DNA from: Winogradskyella eckloniae
Lineage (GTDB): Bacteria; Bacteroidota; Bacteroidia; Flavobacteriales; Flavobacteriaceae
Assembly (NCBI RefSeq): GCF_013249045.1
Contig: NZ_JABRWP010000005.1
Coordinates: 62,001 to 126,000, forward strand
Length of the DNA: 64,000 bases
Direction of reading: 5' to 3'
Below, one piece after another: positions 34,109 through 45,179 of this stretch. The number at the start of each line of letters is the position of its first letter. Position 1 is the stretch's first letter. A program made the position numbers and the translations under genes. Under the pieces are notes generated by a model. It ran no database searches, had not been told where the DNA came from, and saw nothing but the letters and a program-made list of their open reading frames with translations.

Positions 34109-37100
34109 TTAAATTAACTTTTTCACGCCGAGTTTTGTCATCCTGTCTCGTAGTGTACTCGGCTTTAAGCCTAACAACTCTGCAGCACCATCAGAACCAG
34201 AAATTTTCCAATTACATTGCTCTAATACCTGAAGAATATGATTACGTTGAACCGCGTCTAATGATAAATCTTTACTATTAATAGACTTCGTCTTTTGACT
34301 TGTAGATTCGAACCCAGGAATTATTAACGTGTTTTCTGAAGATAAAATTGAGGCGCGTTCTATTAAATTTTCTAATTCTCTAATATTTCCAGGCCAATCA
34401 TAAGCAATGAGTTTAGTCATCGCTTCATCGCTAATAAACTCAATATGTTTACCATATGCCTTGTTAAACTTATCTACAAAATGTTCTACTAACAAAGGAA
34501 TATCATCTTTTCGTTCTCGTAATGGTGGAACATTAATAGGAAATACATTTAACCTAAAATATAAATCTTCTCTGAACTGTTTTTTTCTAATTTCTTCAAT
34601 AAGATTTCTATTGGTCGCAGCAATAACTCTTACATTTAATTTTTTGACGTGAGCTCCACCTACGACTTCAATTTCGCCTTCTTGTAAAAATCTTAGAATT
34701 TTTGGTTGCATATCTAACGGCAACTCTCCTATTTCGTCTAAAAACAAGGTGCCGTTATTTGCTAATTCGAACTTACCAATTTTATCGCTGAATGCACCTG
34801 TAAAAGAGCCTTTCTTATGTCCAAACAATTCACTTTCTATAAGCTCTCTTGGTATGGCAGAACAATTTACTTTTATTAATGGATCATTATTGCGATGCCC
34901 AATATTATGAATTGCTCTTGCCAACAATTCTTTTCCTGTTCCAGATTCGCCTAACAGTAAAACAGTAGCATCAGTTGGTGCCACTTGTTCAATTTCTGTT
35001 AAAACATTTGCAAATTTAGCACTTCCATAAACCATGTCTTCATAATTAAACACAAGATCTAACTCATTTCTCAGGTATACATTTTCTTGTTCTAATTTTT
35101 CTCGTAATTCATTCAATTCTTTATTTGCAATTGATAATTCATCATTAGCTAAGACTAATTTTTTCTCAGCAAGCTTGCGTTCAGAACTTTCTACTAATAA
35201 CGAAATAATACTAGCTATGGAAGAAGCAAATTCTAACTCTTCCGCTGTCCAGTACCTTAACTCATTATTTTCACTAATGTGTTCAAAACAAACAATTCCA
35301 TAATGCCCTTTGGTACTATTAATAAAGACATCCATTAAAGACGTTATATTATTAGGTTTTAAATACTGATCCGTAAATCGTTTTGTTACTGCATTATTTT
35401 GGGCGTCATTTATTAAAATGGTTTGATTTGTCTTTAAGGCTTCAAAGTAACTAGGATTATCAGCATAGGTGATACAATTACTACTGTTTTTACTCGCATC
35501 ATTTAATACACTTAAATTTTCGCAATTAATTGCACTCCTATCTTCATTAAAACTCCAAATGCTTACCCTTTCTACATTTAAAGTTTTCGAAGCTAAGCTT
35601 GTTATTTTTTTAAACGAGGTAACTAAATCTTTACCAACTAACCTCGTTAATTCTAAAATCACATGTTTTTTTTCAGTAGATTTTTTTTCTTTTTCTATTA
35701 AAATTTGTTTTGCTTTTTCTACTTCAGAAATATCTTGCATGGTAGCAAATATCGCAATGACTTCATCATTATTATTTTTAATGGTACCTGTATAAAAAGA
35801 AGCTTTTATTATTTTGCCGCACTTCTTAACAATATCGTATTGAACCACTTTTGCTTTTTCTTCAGCAACTTCTTTATACCTATTTAATACACTGGCATGA
35901 TCTTCTTTTTTCCAAAACGGATAAGGATGTTGAAGACTTAATAGTTCTTCCTTGGAGTAACCTGTTATTTTACTTATTGAATCGTTTACTAAAATGAGCT
36001 TAGTATCTAAGCTTGCTATGAGTAAACCTTCTTGCATTGACATTATTAGTTTATCATTAAACTCTTTTGATAATTTTAGTTCTATTTCTGCTTTTCTTCG
36101 TTCTGTAATATCCTGAACCGTTGCAAAATTTGCGACTTTGACACCGTTTTCATCATTAATTCTAGACACTATAAGCTGAACAGGAAATCGCTCTCCATTT
36201 TTTCTCACATAAGTATTAACGTAACTTGTTTCATTTTTATCCTCTACTAACTGTTGATAGCGCTTGTTATTGGCATCTACCAATGCTGGGTCAGAAAATG
36301 GATAAGGTCGTTTAACACCTAAAAGTTCTTGCTCAGAATAACCCACCATTCTACAAAATGCAGGATTTACACTTATGATTTCGGACTCTGAATTAATAAC
36401 ATACAAACCTTCTTGCATGCCTTCTAAAAGACCTGAAGAAAATTCTTTCTCCTTTTTTATCGCTTTTAATATTTTTTGCCGTTCTGTAATATCCCTAATG
36501 ATACTTACAACGGTTCCATCGCGTTGCATTTTAGCAGACACCTCACCCTCAATTATTTTACCATTTTTACAACGAAATTGTCTTTGGAGTACTACAGATT
36601 TACCATTTAGTACGTCTTGATATAGGGCTTCATCTCTGATAATAGAATCTACTAAAAAGTCTTGCAATTTTAACTTTGAAAATTCAGTTTTGGAATAACC
36701 TAACATCACGTAAGTTACCTTATTAAAACCGTATATGTTACCATCAAAATCATACGTTATTATAGCATCTATCGCTTGCTCAACCAAAGATTTATAGGAT
36801 TCATCCTTTTTCTTAATTTCCTCGGTAATTCTATTTTTTTCAATAGCTATTACAGCCAAACTTACTGCAAAATCTAGATCCTTAATTTCCTCCGAGGTTG
36901 GCGAATTAATAGCGTTACTGTATATAGCGAATGTGCCAAGTGTTATATTATCTTTTGAAAGTACAGGGACACACCAGCACGACTTTAAATTATGCTTTAA
37001 GGCTAATTCTCTATCGAGTTCCCATAATTGATCTGTTGCAATATCAGCAACTACAACCTTTTTTTTAGAATAAACAGCAGTGCCACATGAGCCTCTATTT

Positions 37101-37831
37101 TCTTGTACCTCAATTGTAGTAATCGCTTCTACATAAGTCTGTGGCAATGAAGGTGCAGCACACATTTCTAAATGAGTTCCTTCTTTATTTAATAAACTAA
37201 TTGATCCATAATAGCCACGATTTTCAGATTGATAGTTTAATATTAATTGTTCTAAAATTTTATTGAGAGGTGTATTAGACGCAAATAAATCTAATATCTC
37301 ATTTTTATGAATTAATGATTTTTCAATTTTTTTTCTCTCTAATATTTCTTTTTCTAGCTCTAGATTTTTTTGTTCGAGCTTGCTAATTAATCGTTTACTA
37401 TAAAACCTTAATACTTCCTTTTCTGAAAAACCTTCGCTTTTAATGTTTTTAGGCTCAACAATTTCTTGTTTTAGTACATTTTGTATAACCGGAACTATCT
37501 TATCATAATCTGTTGGCTTACGTAAAAATTTTACAGCTCCTAATTTTAAAGCTAATTCTTCATCTAATTTTTCTGTATATGTAGAGGTATAAAATATAAA
37601 GGGAATGTTTGAATAGGCTTCCTCTTTTTTACAGGCTTGACAAAACATATAGCCATCCATTACAGGCATTAATATATCAGAAACAATGACGTCTACTTTG
37701 TTTTTAGATAATTGATCTAATCCTTCTTTACCGTCATAAGCTTCTAATACTTTAAAACCTGATTTTTCTAATATTACTCTAAGTAAATAGAGGTTCTCAT
37801 ATATATCATCTACAATTAATACAGTACTCAT
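34109..37831 (-). CDS. Sigma54-dependent activator with REC, GAF and PAS domains
   Basis: A 1240-aa NtrC-class regulator. Domain order: receiver (1-120, phospho-Asp52 in VIVSDILMPVMDG); coiled coil; GAF (about 185-335); three PAS (about 345-455, 465-590, 595-715, two ending DITERRK/DISEVEK); a second GAF (about 730-890); coiled coil; sigma54 AAA+ (about 930-1165) with Walker A GESGTGKE, Walker B LFLDEIGEL, the sigma54-contact loop GSFTGA (a Ser variant of GAFTGA), and Fis-type HTH (1190-1240, GAAELLGLKPSTLRDRMTKLG). It is last in a four-gene signalling operon. Its likely targets are the two promoters just downstream, inferred from context. Confidence 0.92.
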   Translation of the reverse strand: MSTVLIVDDIYENLYLLRVILEKSGFKVLEAYDGKEGLDQLSKNKVDVIVSDILMPVMDGYMFCQACKKEEAYSNIPFIFYTSTYTEKLDEELALKLGAVKFLRKPTDYDKIVPVIQNVLKQEIVEPKNIKSEGFSEKEVLRFYSKRLISKLEQKNLELEKEILERKKIEKSLIHKNEILDLFASNTPLNKILEQLILNYQSENRGYYGSISLLNKEGTHLEMCAAPSLPQTYVEAITTIEVQENRGSCGTAVYSKKKVVVADIATDQLWELDRELALKHNLKSCWCVPVLSKDNITLGTFAIYSNAINSPTSEEIKDLDFAVSLAVIAIEKNRITEEIKKKDESYKSLVEQAIDAIITYDFDGNIYGFNKVTYVMLGYSKTEFSKLKLQDFLVDSIIRDEALYQDVLNGKSVVLQRQFRCKNGKIIEGEVSAKMQRDGTVVSIIRDITERQKILKAIKKEKEFSSGLLEGMQEGLYVINSESEIISVNPAFCRMVGYSEQELLGVKRPYPFSDPALVDANNKRYQQLVEDKNETSYVNTYVRKNGERFPVQLIVSRINDENGVKVANFATVQDITERRKAEIELKLSKEFNDKLIMSMQEGLLIASLDTKLILVNDSISKITGYSKEELLSLQHPYPFWKKEDHASVLNRYKEVAEEKAKVVQYDIVKKCGKIIKASFYTGTIKNNNDEVIAIFATMQDISEVEKAKQILIEKEKKSTEKKHVILELTRLVGKDLVTSFKKITSLASKTLNVERVSIWSFNEDRSAINCENLSVLNDASKNSSNCITYADNPSYFEALKTNQTILINDAQNNAVTKRFTDQYLKPNNITSLMDVFINSTKGHYGIVCFEHISENNELRYWTAEELEFASSIASIISLLVESSERKLAEKKLVLANDELSIANKELNELREKLEQENVYLRNELDLVFNYEDMVYGSAKFANVLTEIEQVAPTDATVLLLGESGTGKELLARAIHNIGHRNNDPLIKVNCSAIPRELIESELFGHKKGSFTGAFSDKIGKFELANNGTLFLDEIGELPLDMQPKILRFLQEGEIEVVGGAHVKKLNVRVIAATNRNLIEEIRKKQFREDLYFRLNVFPINVPPLRERKDDIPLLVEHFVDKFNKAYGKHIEFISDEAMTKLIAYDWPGNIRELENLIERASILSSENTLIIPGFESTSQKTKSINSKDLSLDAVQRNHILQVLEQCNWKISGSDGAAELLGLKPSTLRDRMTKLGVKKLI

Positions 37832-37835
37832 TCCT

Positions 37836-38216
37836 CTAGTATTTTAGTTTTTTAGCATAAATAGTTTCCATTTCGGTTACAAATGTATCTGTGTTTATTG
37901 GTTTTTCTATATAACCGTCTGCTCCTGCATTAATTGCTTTTTCTCTATCTCCTGCCATTGCATACGATGTTACCGCAATTATCGTCGTTTGTTTGGGTAA
38001 GTCGCTAATTCTTAACCTTAAACAAATTTCATATCCATCCATATCTGGTAGTTGTATATCTACTAAAATAATTTTTGGATTATTTTTAAGCGCCAAATCA
38101 ATCCCGTCGTTTCCGTTGAAAGCTTTTAGAACATTGTAGTTACTACCTTCTAAAAGGTAGGATAACATGTACATATTTTGTTCATTATCTTCAATAATTA
38201 AAATAGTTGACTTCAT
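37836..38216 (-). CDS. Stand-alone receiver-domain protein
   Basis: A 126-aa single-domain response regulator. Acid pocket IEDNE (9-12), phospho-Asp53 in IILVDIQLPDMDG, conserved Thr in AVTSYAMAGD, and Lys in GYIEKPI. No output domain, like CheY/Spo0F or DivK-type phosphorelay intermediates. It lies between the histidine kinase and the sigma54 regulator genes (4 bases before the latter), which suggests it passes or drains phosphoryl groups between them. Identification is firm; partners are inferred from the operon. Confidence 0.92.
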   Translation of the reverse strand: MKSTILIIEDNEQNMYMLSYLLEGSNYNVLKAFNGNDGIDLALKNNPKIILVDIQLPDMDGYEICLRLRISDLPKQTTIIAVTSYAMAGDREKAINAGADGYIEKPINTDTFVTEMETIYAKKLKY

Positions 38217-38282
38217 TTGCTTTTGACTTCATTAAACAAGTTCTGAAATTAATTTCTTATTCAACTTGAAAAATGGGTTAAT

Positions 38283-40427
38283 TTAAATCTTCTTTTTTAA
38301 CGGTAACGTAAATGTAAAATTACTGCCTTTTCCTAGTTCACTATTAACAAAAATAGTACCTCCTAGTTTTTCTATAAGGCTTTTACTTATTGTTAATCCC
38401 AATCCTGTACCCTCTTGTTTACGACTTAAACCATCTTCTAGCTGAATAAATGGTTCAAATAATTTATTAATATCTTTTTTGCTTATTCCTATCCCTTCAT
38501 CTATGACTTGAGTTATCACATCTTTATCTTTAACTTCTACCTTTACTGTAATTACACCTTTATCTGAAAACTTAATTGCATTGGTAATTAAATTGATTAA
38601 AACTTGCTCAATCCGTCGCTCATCGCTATTTAATACGATTTCTACTTGGTCTATTTCTGTAGTTAATTCTAGTTGTTTTTTTTCAATTTGTGGTTGTAAA
38701 AATGCTATTGTTTTTTCTATGGAAGTGAGATAATTAAATGGTTGATAGGCTACATTTAATTTGCCAGCTTCAATTTTAGAAATATCTAAGACATCATTAA
38801 TTAATCGTAATAAATTTTGCCCACTCTCTTTCACCATAGAGAGCTGCTTTTTTTGTTCATCATTCAAAGGTCCTGCTAATTCCATTAAAAGAATTCCTGT
38901 AAAACCAATTATGGAGTTCATAGGTGTTCTTAACTCATGCGACATTGTTGCGAGAAACGCAGACTTCATTAAATCTGCAGATTGTGCCTTTTGTTTTTCT
39001 TTTTCGAGTTCTATAGATTGTTCGTTTATATCTTCTATTAAATTTAATAAGGCTTCTTTACTATCATTTAGCTCTTCTGTTCGCTGGCTTACTATATTCT
39101 CTAGGTTATTTTTTAGGTTAAGCAGTTCTTTTTCACTAATGATTCTTTCGGTTATATCTTGTATGGTTCCAAAGAGTTTAATGAGATTATTATTTTTATC
39201 ATATAATAATTCGCATTGCTCATCTACATATTTTATACGTTCTCCATCTAACAATAAACGATAGGTTGTTTGATAATTTTTATTGTATTTAATAGCATCT
39301 TCAACGGTTTCATACAGGACATCTCTATCATCTGGATGCACAATAGCATAATACCCTTTTCTAGTAACCTGAAATGAATTAGGGTCTTTTTCAAAAATTC
39401 TATACATCTCTTCAGACCATTTAATTTTCTCCGTATTAATTTCTAACTCCCAACTACCAATGCTCGCTATTTGTTGCGCTTTATTTAAGTTAGACTCACT
39501 TTTTCTAATTTGTTTTTTGGTGTTTTCGTGTATAAACTTTAATTGTGTTTCTTGACTTTCTAACTTTACCTTAATTAATCTATTGAATCTAGCCGACATC
39601 CCTATAAAGTACCAAAACACCCAACCCGTAAATAATGTAATACTTAATCCGACTAGCATAAACCATATCGCCGAGTTTATTTTCTTTTCTTTATGTTTTA
39701 TATATAGTCTCCATTCTCCATATGAAATCTTTATCGGTACCACATATTCTTGCATAGACGATAAATCATTATCAATAAAATAGCTTTCCTCTCCTGTCAT
39801 TCCGTTTACTCGTGAAAGCTGATATTCAAATTGACTATCATTTACATAATTAATACCTAATTCATCAAATAAAGTGGACAGTTTCGTAATGACAGCGGCA
39901 AAACCATGGAATTTATTATCTATATAAATGGGTTGCCTACTAATAATGCCTACACCACCTTGCTTTAATTTTACAGGACCAGCAATAAAAAAATCTTTTC
40001 TTTTCACAGTAGTATATGCACCTGTGCTCGCGGACTTACTGGATCCAATATTATAACCAACTACGGCATTTCCTTCTAAAGGACTTACATGTGTAATCGT
40101 CCAAGTGCTATCTACTAATTCTACTACATCAAAATAATTTTGATTATCTAGTAATTCTGTTGCAATGTCATCAAAATCTTCAGGAATACCATTGCGTTCT
40201 ATAATATATGCTAACGACTTTGTTGCAGAGTAATTATACATTATTAATGCTTGTAAACGCTCTTTAATAAGACTTACTTCTGCATTTAGTTTACGTTGTT
40301 GCTCACTTTCATTTATTAAATACTTTTGGTAAGAAATAAATAATGCCATTCCGCTTAGAATTACAAAAACCAAAACAGCAGCTACCATTGGCCTTTTTAT
40401 ATAATGATATAAGCCTTTTAGAACCAT
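38283..40427 (-). CDS. CHASE-PAS sensor histidine kinase
   Basis: A 714-aa inner-membrane kinase. TM1 is at about 15-33, a periplasmic CHASE-type sensor domain at about 60-235 (IERNGIPEDFDDIATELLDN, YFDVVELVDSTWTITHVSP), TM2 at about 253-275, PAS at about 315-435 (ending GTIQDITER), then a coiled coil with TEELNDSKEALL. HisKA has phospho-His in LATMSHELRTPMNSIIGF, followed by HATPase_c with NLITNAIKFSDKG, DEGIGISKKD and GTGLGLTISKSL. It is the only catalytic kinase in the operon, so it is the probable phosphodonor for the lone receiver and the sigma54 regulator. Confidence 0.9.
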   Translation of the reverse strand: MVLKGLYHYIKRPMVAAVLVFVILSGMALFISYQKYLINESEQQRKLNAEVSLIKERLQALIMYNYSATKSLAYIIERNGIPEDFDDIATELLDNQNYFDVVELVDSTWTITHVSPLEGNAVVGYNIGSSKSASTGAYTTVKRKDFFIAGPVKLKQGGVGIISRQPIYIDNKFHGFAAVITKLSTLFDELGINYVNDSQFEYQLSRVNGMTGEESYFIDNDLSSMQEYVVPIKISYGEWRLYIKHKEKKINSAIWFMLVGLSITLFTGWVFWYFIGMSARFNRLIKVKLESQETQLKFIHENTKKQIRKSESNLNKAQQIASIGSWELEINTEKIKWSEEMYRIFEKDPNSFQVTRKGYYAIVHPDDRDVLYETVEDAIKYNKNYQTTYRLLLDGERIKYVDEQCELLYDKNNNLIKLFGTIQDITERIISEKELLNLKNNLENIVSQRTEELNDSKEALLNLIEDINEQSIELEKEKQKAQSADLMKSAFLATMSHELRTPMNSIIGFTGILLMELAGPLNDEQKKQLSMVKESGQNLLRLINDVLDISKIEAGKLNVAYQPFNYLTSIEKTIAFLQPQIEKKQLELTTEIDQVEIVLNSDERRIEQVLINLITNAIKFSDKGVITVKVEVKDKDVITQVIDEGIGISKKDINKLFEPFIQLEDGLSRKQEGTGLGLTISKSLIEKLGGTIFVNSELGKGSNFTFTLPLKKKI

Positions 40428-40472
40428 ACAAAAACCAATTTATTATTTACTAATAAAACTGCCATATAGATT

Positions 40473-43400
40473 TTAATCATTCTTGTTTTTTAATGTCTTT
40501 ATAATGTCTTTTAGTTCTCTCATTCTTATTTCCCGACCTACAAATAATTTGTTCATACGCTCTAATTGCGCATTTTTAGAATTCACCTCTTCTGTTCTCA
40601 ATGCTACCAATTCTTCAAGGTTATTTCTATAATTTTCTAATTCTTGTTCTGTTATTTTTTTCTCTGTATTATCAACTACAGCAAATAAAGCATGTGTTTC
40701 TCCTGCAATTTCTATTGTTTCTACAGAGCACAATAAACTTATTTTTTTTCCGCTTAATAAGGTTCTGTCTATTATCTCATTTTGTAAATATCTATTCTCC
40801 AGAAGTTTTTCATACAGTCTCTTTTTTTGGTTATAATAAAAATCATCTAAGACTTCTATATTTGCCCCTTCCATAGTTTTACCAATTAAATGCTCTCTTG
40901 TAGACTCTAGCATTTTTGCCATGGCTTCATTAACATCTACTCTAACTTGATCTGTATTGACAATGGAATAACCTATTAAACTAGAGTTAAATACTTTTGA
41001 GAACTTCTCTTCACTTTCCGCTATTCCTTTTTCAATTTCTATACGTTCGGTCACATCTTGAACCATGGTAAAAAACGACTCTATTTCTTTTGTTGGCGAT
41101 AACAATACCGAATTATACCACTCACAATATATAATGTTTTTGTCTTGGGTATAGTTACGATTTATATATCTATTATTTTTAACAGTTCCGTTAATTAATT
41201 CGTTGTATGCAACTCTAAAAACCTCTTTATCTTTTTCGTAGATTAAATTGAGTTCCTTAACGTTTTTACCTACAACATCTTCTGCAGACCAACCAAAAAT
41301 ATTTTTGGCCTGTGGTGACCAATTGGTAATTTTAAAATCCTTATCCCATTCTATGATACCTAGAGGAGAATTATTTAAATGCGTTGTAAGACGCTGATGT
41401 GTTTTTCTTATTTCTTCTTCTGCCTTTTTTCTCTCTGTAACATCTCTGAGTACACCTAATAATAACATATTTCCACCATCGTTATAACTGGTTTTTTTAA
41501 TTGAAAATGTCCTAGGTTCTTTACCATTAAAATTTACTGTTTCTTCGTTAACGTGCTCTAGACCAGTCTCAAACACTTTTTTATCTATATTGAAAAAAGA
41601 TTCGCGCTGTCTTGGCGGTAATTTTTCTTCCATTGTTCTACCCAAAATAGATTCTTTAGGAAGACCAAACACAGCACAAAACGCGTTGTTTACTAGCACC
41701 AGTCTACTTTGATCGTCTTTAACAAAAATAGGATCACCAATATTGTTAAGGATATTATTAAGGTATTCTTTATTTTTCTGTTCTTTTTCTTCTGCTATTT
41801 TTCTATCTGTAATATTTAATGTAATGCCTATATAACCATTAAAATCGTTATTAGAATCTAAAGTTCTAATCGCCTTATTAGAAAGCCAAATTATTTCCCC
41901 ATTGGGATCAATAAGCCTAAACTCAAATGTAATGTCTTTATGGTCTTTTACGGCCTGTTCCCATTCTTTAATGGCTTTTTCTTTATCCTCTGGATGTATC
42001 GAATTTGTCCATCCATAACCCATAATATTCTCGAATGTTTGACCTGTATAAGCTAGCCATTCTTCATTTACATAATTACACATCCCTTCCCTATCTGTTT
42101 GAAAAATAGCAACTGGAGCATTAGATATTAAACGCTTAAATAGTTTTTCACTATCAATTAAATCAATTTCTGCCTTTTTTCTTTCAGTAATATCTAACAC
42201 TGTACCTTGAAGTCGTATGGCTTGGTCGAATTCATTAGTTACCACTTCTAAGTCTACCTTAACATATTTAATAGAATTATCTCTCCATATGACTCTATAT
42301 TCGAAGGATTCAGAACCTTTAATTGCAATTGTCTCTTGGATTAAATTATCATGAATGAATTTATCTTCTGGATGTAATCTACTTAATACTGTTTCATAAT
42401 TTAGTTGCGTCCCCTTATCAACATCATAAATATCATATAATAAGTCAGACCAATAAATTTCGTCATTTTTAATATCCCAACTCCAATACCCTATTTTACC
42501 AATTCTAATTGCTGCATTAACTTGGGATTGCATTTTCGCAATTTCTTTTTCAACTTTTTTACGTTCTGTTATATCTCTAATAACACCTATGATAAACTTA
42601 TTACCATTACCGTCAATAAAGCGTGTTTTCTTAGTGGATAAAGATCTCGTATTTATTTTATCTAGAGTGAGCGTTTCTTCTTGTATATTAACCAACCCTG
42701 TGTCTAAAACACTTTGATCATTTTGTAATAAACGGGATCTTGCATCTTCAGGAAAATAATCTACTAACGTTTGGCCCAAAATATTTTCTTTGGACATATT
42801 AAAAATTGAACAGAATGCATCAGTAGCCAAAACAATTCTGCTTTGGTCATCTTTTACAAAGACCGGATCGCCAATATTATTTAATATATTTTCTAGATAC
42901 CTTTCGTTTTCTATAAGTTGCTTTTCTGCATGTTTACGCTGCGTAATATCTATACAAACACCAATAAACCCTTGTAATTCACCTTTAGCGTTATATAAAC
43001 GCTCTGATTTTACCGTGAGCCAAAAGGTTTTACCTATCTTTTTATTATAAAATCTTAAATCTACATTATACTCAGTTTCATTTTCTACTGAATCTTGCCA
43101 AAGTTTTATAACCTTTTCTTTATTATCTGGATGTAAAGCATTAGACCAACCAAAGCCCATCGCTTCTTCAAATGATAAGCCTGAGTACGCCATCCATTGC
43201 TTATTAACAAAACTACAACTTCCTGATGCATCGGTTTTAAAAATACCCACAGGTGCATTGGCTGTTAATCCTCTAAATAGCAACTCACTATTTATTAATT
43301 GTTCTTCTGCTAATTTTCTTTCTGTAATATCAATAGCCATTCCTATATAACCATTAATATTGTCATCAGCATCGCATGTTCTAACGGTTTTTACAGAGAC

Positions 43401-45179
43401 CCAAACTACCTTATTATTTTTATGTAAAAACCTAAACTCAGTTTCTAATTCTACATTTTTTGAAGACAAATACTCTTGCCATTCCTTCTTTACTCTTTCT
43501 GAATCTTCTGGGTGCATCGCAGAAGCCCAACCGTAACCCATAGCTTCATCGTATGAAATACCAGCGTATTGCGTCCACTTTTCATTCACATAATTACAGG
43601 AGCCCTCAATACTTGTTTGAAAAATTCCGGAAGGCGCTTCAGAAGACATGGTTTTAAATAAACTTTCGCTATTAATTAACTTTTCTGCCGCAATTTTTCG
43701 TTCTTCTATATTAGTAGCAACTATACCCATAGAGATTGGCTTACCTGTTATGTTGTCTCTGATTAAAAAACCAGACATCTCCATCGGTATTAATGCGCCT
43801 GTTTTAAAATGTCTAAACAGTACCTCACCAGTCCACTTACCATCTTTAAATAAACTTGGCATATGTTCATCTTCAATCACACTTCGATACGCATCTGGAA
43901 AAACATCAGCTATAGACTCTGGCAAGCTCTCTTCATCTAACCCAACCAATGCTCTACCCATAGAATTTAAATAAAAAGGAACACCTTCTAATGAAGCCAA
44001 ACCAATAAACTGATCACTAGTTTCTATTAAAGAACCCAACATTTGATAAGAGTTATCTCTTTTCTTCTTTTCCGTGATATCCTTAAAATAAATAGTAACA
44101 CCTTCTGCTGAAGGGTATATTCTGTTTTCAAACCATTTATCTAATCGCTTGTAATATCCTTCTATCGTCTGAATTTCTTGTGTTTGTTTTGCCTTATGAT
44201 ATTGCTTAGAGAAATACAAATCTTCATTATCTGGAAATACAGACCAAATTTGTTTTCCTATTAAATCTTCAGGATTTTCTCTTAAAAACTCACCTGTCTT
44301 TATATTAGCAAAAGTAAAACGCCAATCATTATCTAAGGTTACAAAACCATCTGAAATATAATTTAACGCATTCTCAATTTTAAAAGCTGGCTTCTGTGCC
44401 AATACTTCTTTTTCGTAATTAACATCTATGGTTTCTGTACTCGATTTGAATATTGAAAGCACCTCTTTTCTTTGGGTACGTAAAAAATCGAGATTAATTT
44501 TCTTTTTATCAATGACTATTAAATGGCAATAAAGTAAGGTTGCATATAATATTCCAACAACAATGTTATGCAGAAATTGAGATACAAAGCCTGAAGATTC
44601 TAACAACTCAGGTTGAGGCATTAACAAATAAAAAACAAAGCTATCAAATACTAAAACGGTAACTAATGACAGTACTAAAACAAAAAAATAAGGAACACGT
44701 CTTATTGCTTGTACTATATACTGATAAACAATAACCAATAAAATCAATTCTATCACTAAAATAATAACATTTAGAGACAACATTTTAATATTATATAAAA
44801 GCACAAGGTTTTCCCATCCATGATGGCGTAAATCCATAAGTTCAGCATTTTGAACCCAAGGCATCATTACAGCCAAAACTAGAGTTAACAAGAGTGCACC
44901 AGTAATAAGTGCTCTTGTACACTTTACGCCTTCTTTAATGTATATCAGCAGCACCGAAAATAGAAAACCACCAAACAAAACTACCGATACTAAACCAAAA
45001 AGGTGGTCATCAAAAATTGTTACATCTAATCTTCTTCCCAAATATCTAGAAAAAAACAAAACAGCACCTAAAAACATAAATAGAGGTGCTAAACCAAAAT
45101 TGGATCTTAATTTATACAGAATGGAGAAACTACATGTTGCTAACAGCAATCCTAGTAGCAAAATAAAATAAATAATCAT
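40473..45179 (-). CDS. Giant membrane PAS-array sensor without kinase domain
   Basis: A 1568-aa protein with seven predicted TM helices in the first 225 residues, then about ten consecutive PAS domains (about 265-1500), each ending in a D-I/V-T-E/D-R-K linker. It ends in a coiled coil (ELENYRNNLEELVALRTEEV then KLFVGREIRMRELKDIIKTL). There is no HisKA, HATPase, GGDEF or other catalytic output. PAS 3, 4 and 7 share one sequence type (NAPVGIFQTD, MGYGWxxxxHPED) and PAS 5 and 8 another (NNIGDPxFVKDDQSR), showing internal duplication. It is first in the operon, 45 bases before the CHASE kinase, so it probably feeds that kinase through its coiled coil. Confidence 0.88.
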   Translation of the reverse strand: MIIYFILLLGLLLATCSFSILYKLRSNFGLAPLFMFLGAVLFFSRYLGRRLDVTIFDDHLFGLVSVVLFGGFLFSVLLIYIKEGVKCTRALITGALLLTLVLAVMMPWVQNAELMDLRHHGWENLVLLYNIKMLSLNVIILVIELILLVIVYQYIVQAIRRVPYFFVLVLSLVTVLVFDSFVFYLLMPQPELLESSGFVSQFLHNIVVGILYATLLYCHLIVIDKKKINLDFLRTQRKEVLSIFKSSTETIDVNYEKEVLAQKPAFKIENALNYISDGFVTLDNDWRFTFANIKTGEFLRENPEDLIGKQIWSVFPDNEDLYFSKQYHKAKQTQEIQTIEGYYKRLDKWFENRIYPSAEGVTIYFKDITEKKKRDNSYQMLGSLIETSDQFIGLASLEGVPFYLNSMGRALVGLDEESLPESIADVFPDAYRSVIEDEHMPSLFKDGKWTGEVLFRHFKTGALIPMEMSGFLIRDNITGKPISMGIVATNIEERKIAAEKLINSESLFKTMSSEAPSGIFQTSIEGSCNYVNEKWTQYAGISYDEAMGYGWASAMHPEDSERVKKEWQEYLSSKNVELETEFRFLHKNNKVVWVSVKTVRTCDADDNINGYIGMAIDITERKLAEEQLINSELLFRGLTANAPVGIFKTDASGSCSFVNKQWMAYSGLSFEEAMGFGWSNALHPDNKEKVIKLWQDSVENETEYNVDLRFYNKKIGKTFWLTVKSERLYNAKGELQGFIGVCIDITQRKHAEKQLIENERYLENILNNIGDPVFVKDDQSRIVLATDAFCSIFNMSKENILGQTLVDYFPEDARSRLLQNDQSVLDTGLVNIQEETLTLDKINTRSLSTKKTRFIDGNGNKFIIGVIRDITERKKVEKEIAKMQSQVNAAIRIGKIGYWSWDIKNDEIYWSDLLYDIYDVDKGTQLNYETVLSRLHPEDKFIHDNLIQETIAIKGSESFEYRVIWRDNSIKYVKVDLEVVTNEFDQAIRLQGTVLDITERKKAEIDLIDSEKLFKRLISNAPVAIFQTDREGMCNYVNEEWLAYTGQTFENIMGYGWTNSIHPEDKEKAIKEWEQAVKDHKDITFEFRLIDPNGEIIWLSNKAIRTLDSNNDFNGYIGITLNITDRKIAEEKEQKNKEYLNNILNNIGDPIFVKDDQSRLVLVNNAFCAVFGLPKESILGRTMEEKLPPRQRESFFNIDKKVFETGLEHVNEETVNFNGKEPRTFSIKKTSYNDGGNMLLLGVLRDVTERKKAEEEIRKTHQRLTTHLNNSPLGIIEWDKDFKITNWSPQAKNIFGWSAEDVVGKNVKELNLIYEKDKEVFRVAYNELINGTVKNNRYINRNYTQDKNIIYCEWYNSVLLSPTKEIESFFTMVQDVTERIEIEKGIAESEEKFSKVFNSSLIGYSIVNTDQVRVDVNEAMAKMLESTREHLIGKTMEGANIEVLDDFYYNQKKRLYEKLLENRYLQNEIIDRTLLSGKKISLLCSVETIEIAGETHALFAVVDNTEKKITEQELENYRNNLEELVALRTEEVNSKNAQLERMNKLFVGREIRMRELKDIIKTLKNKND

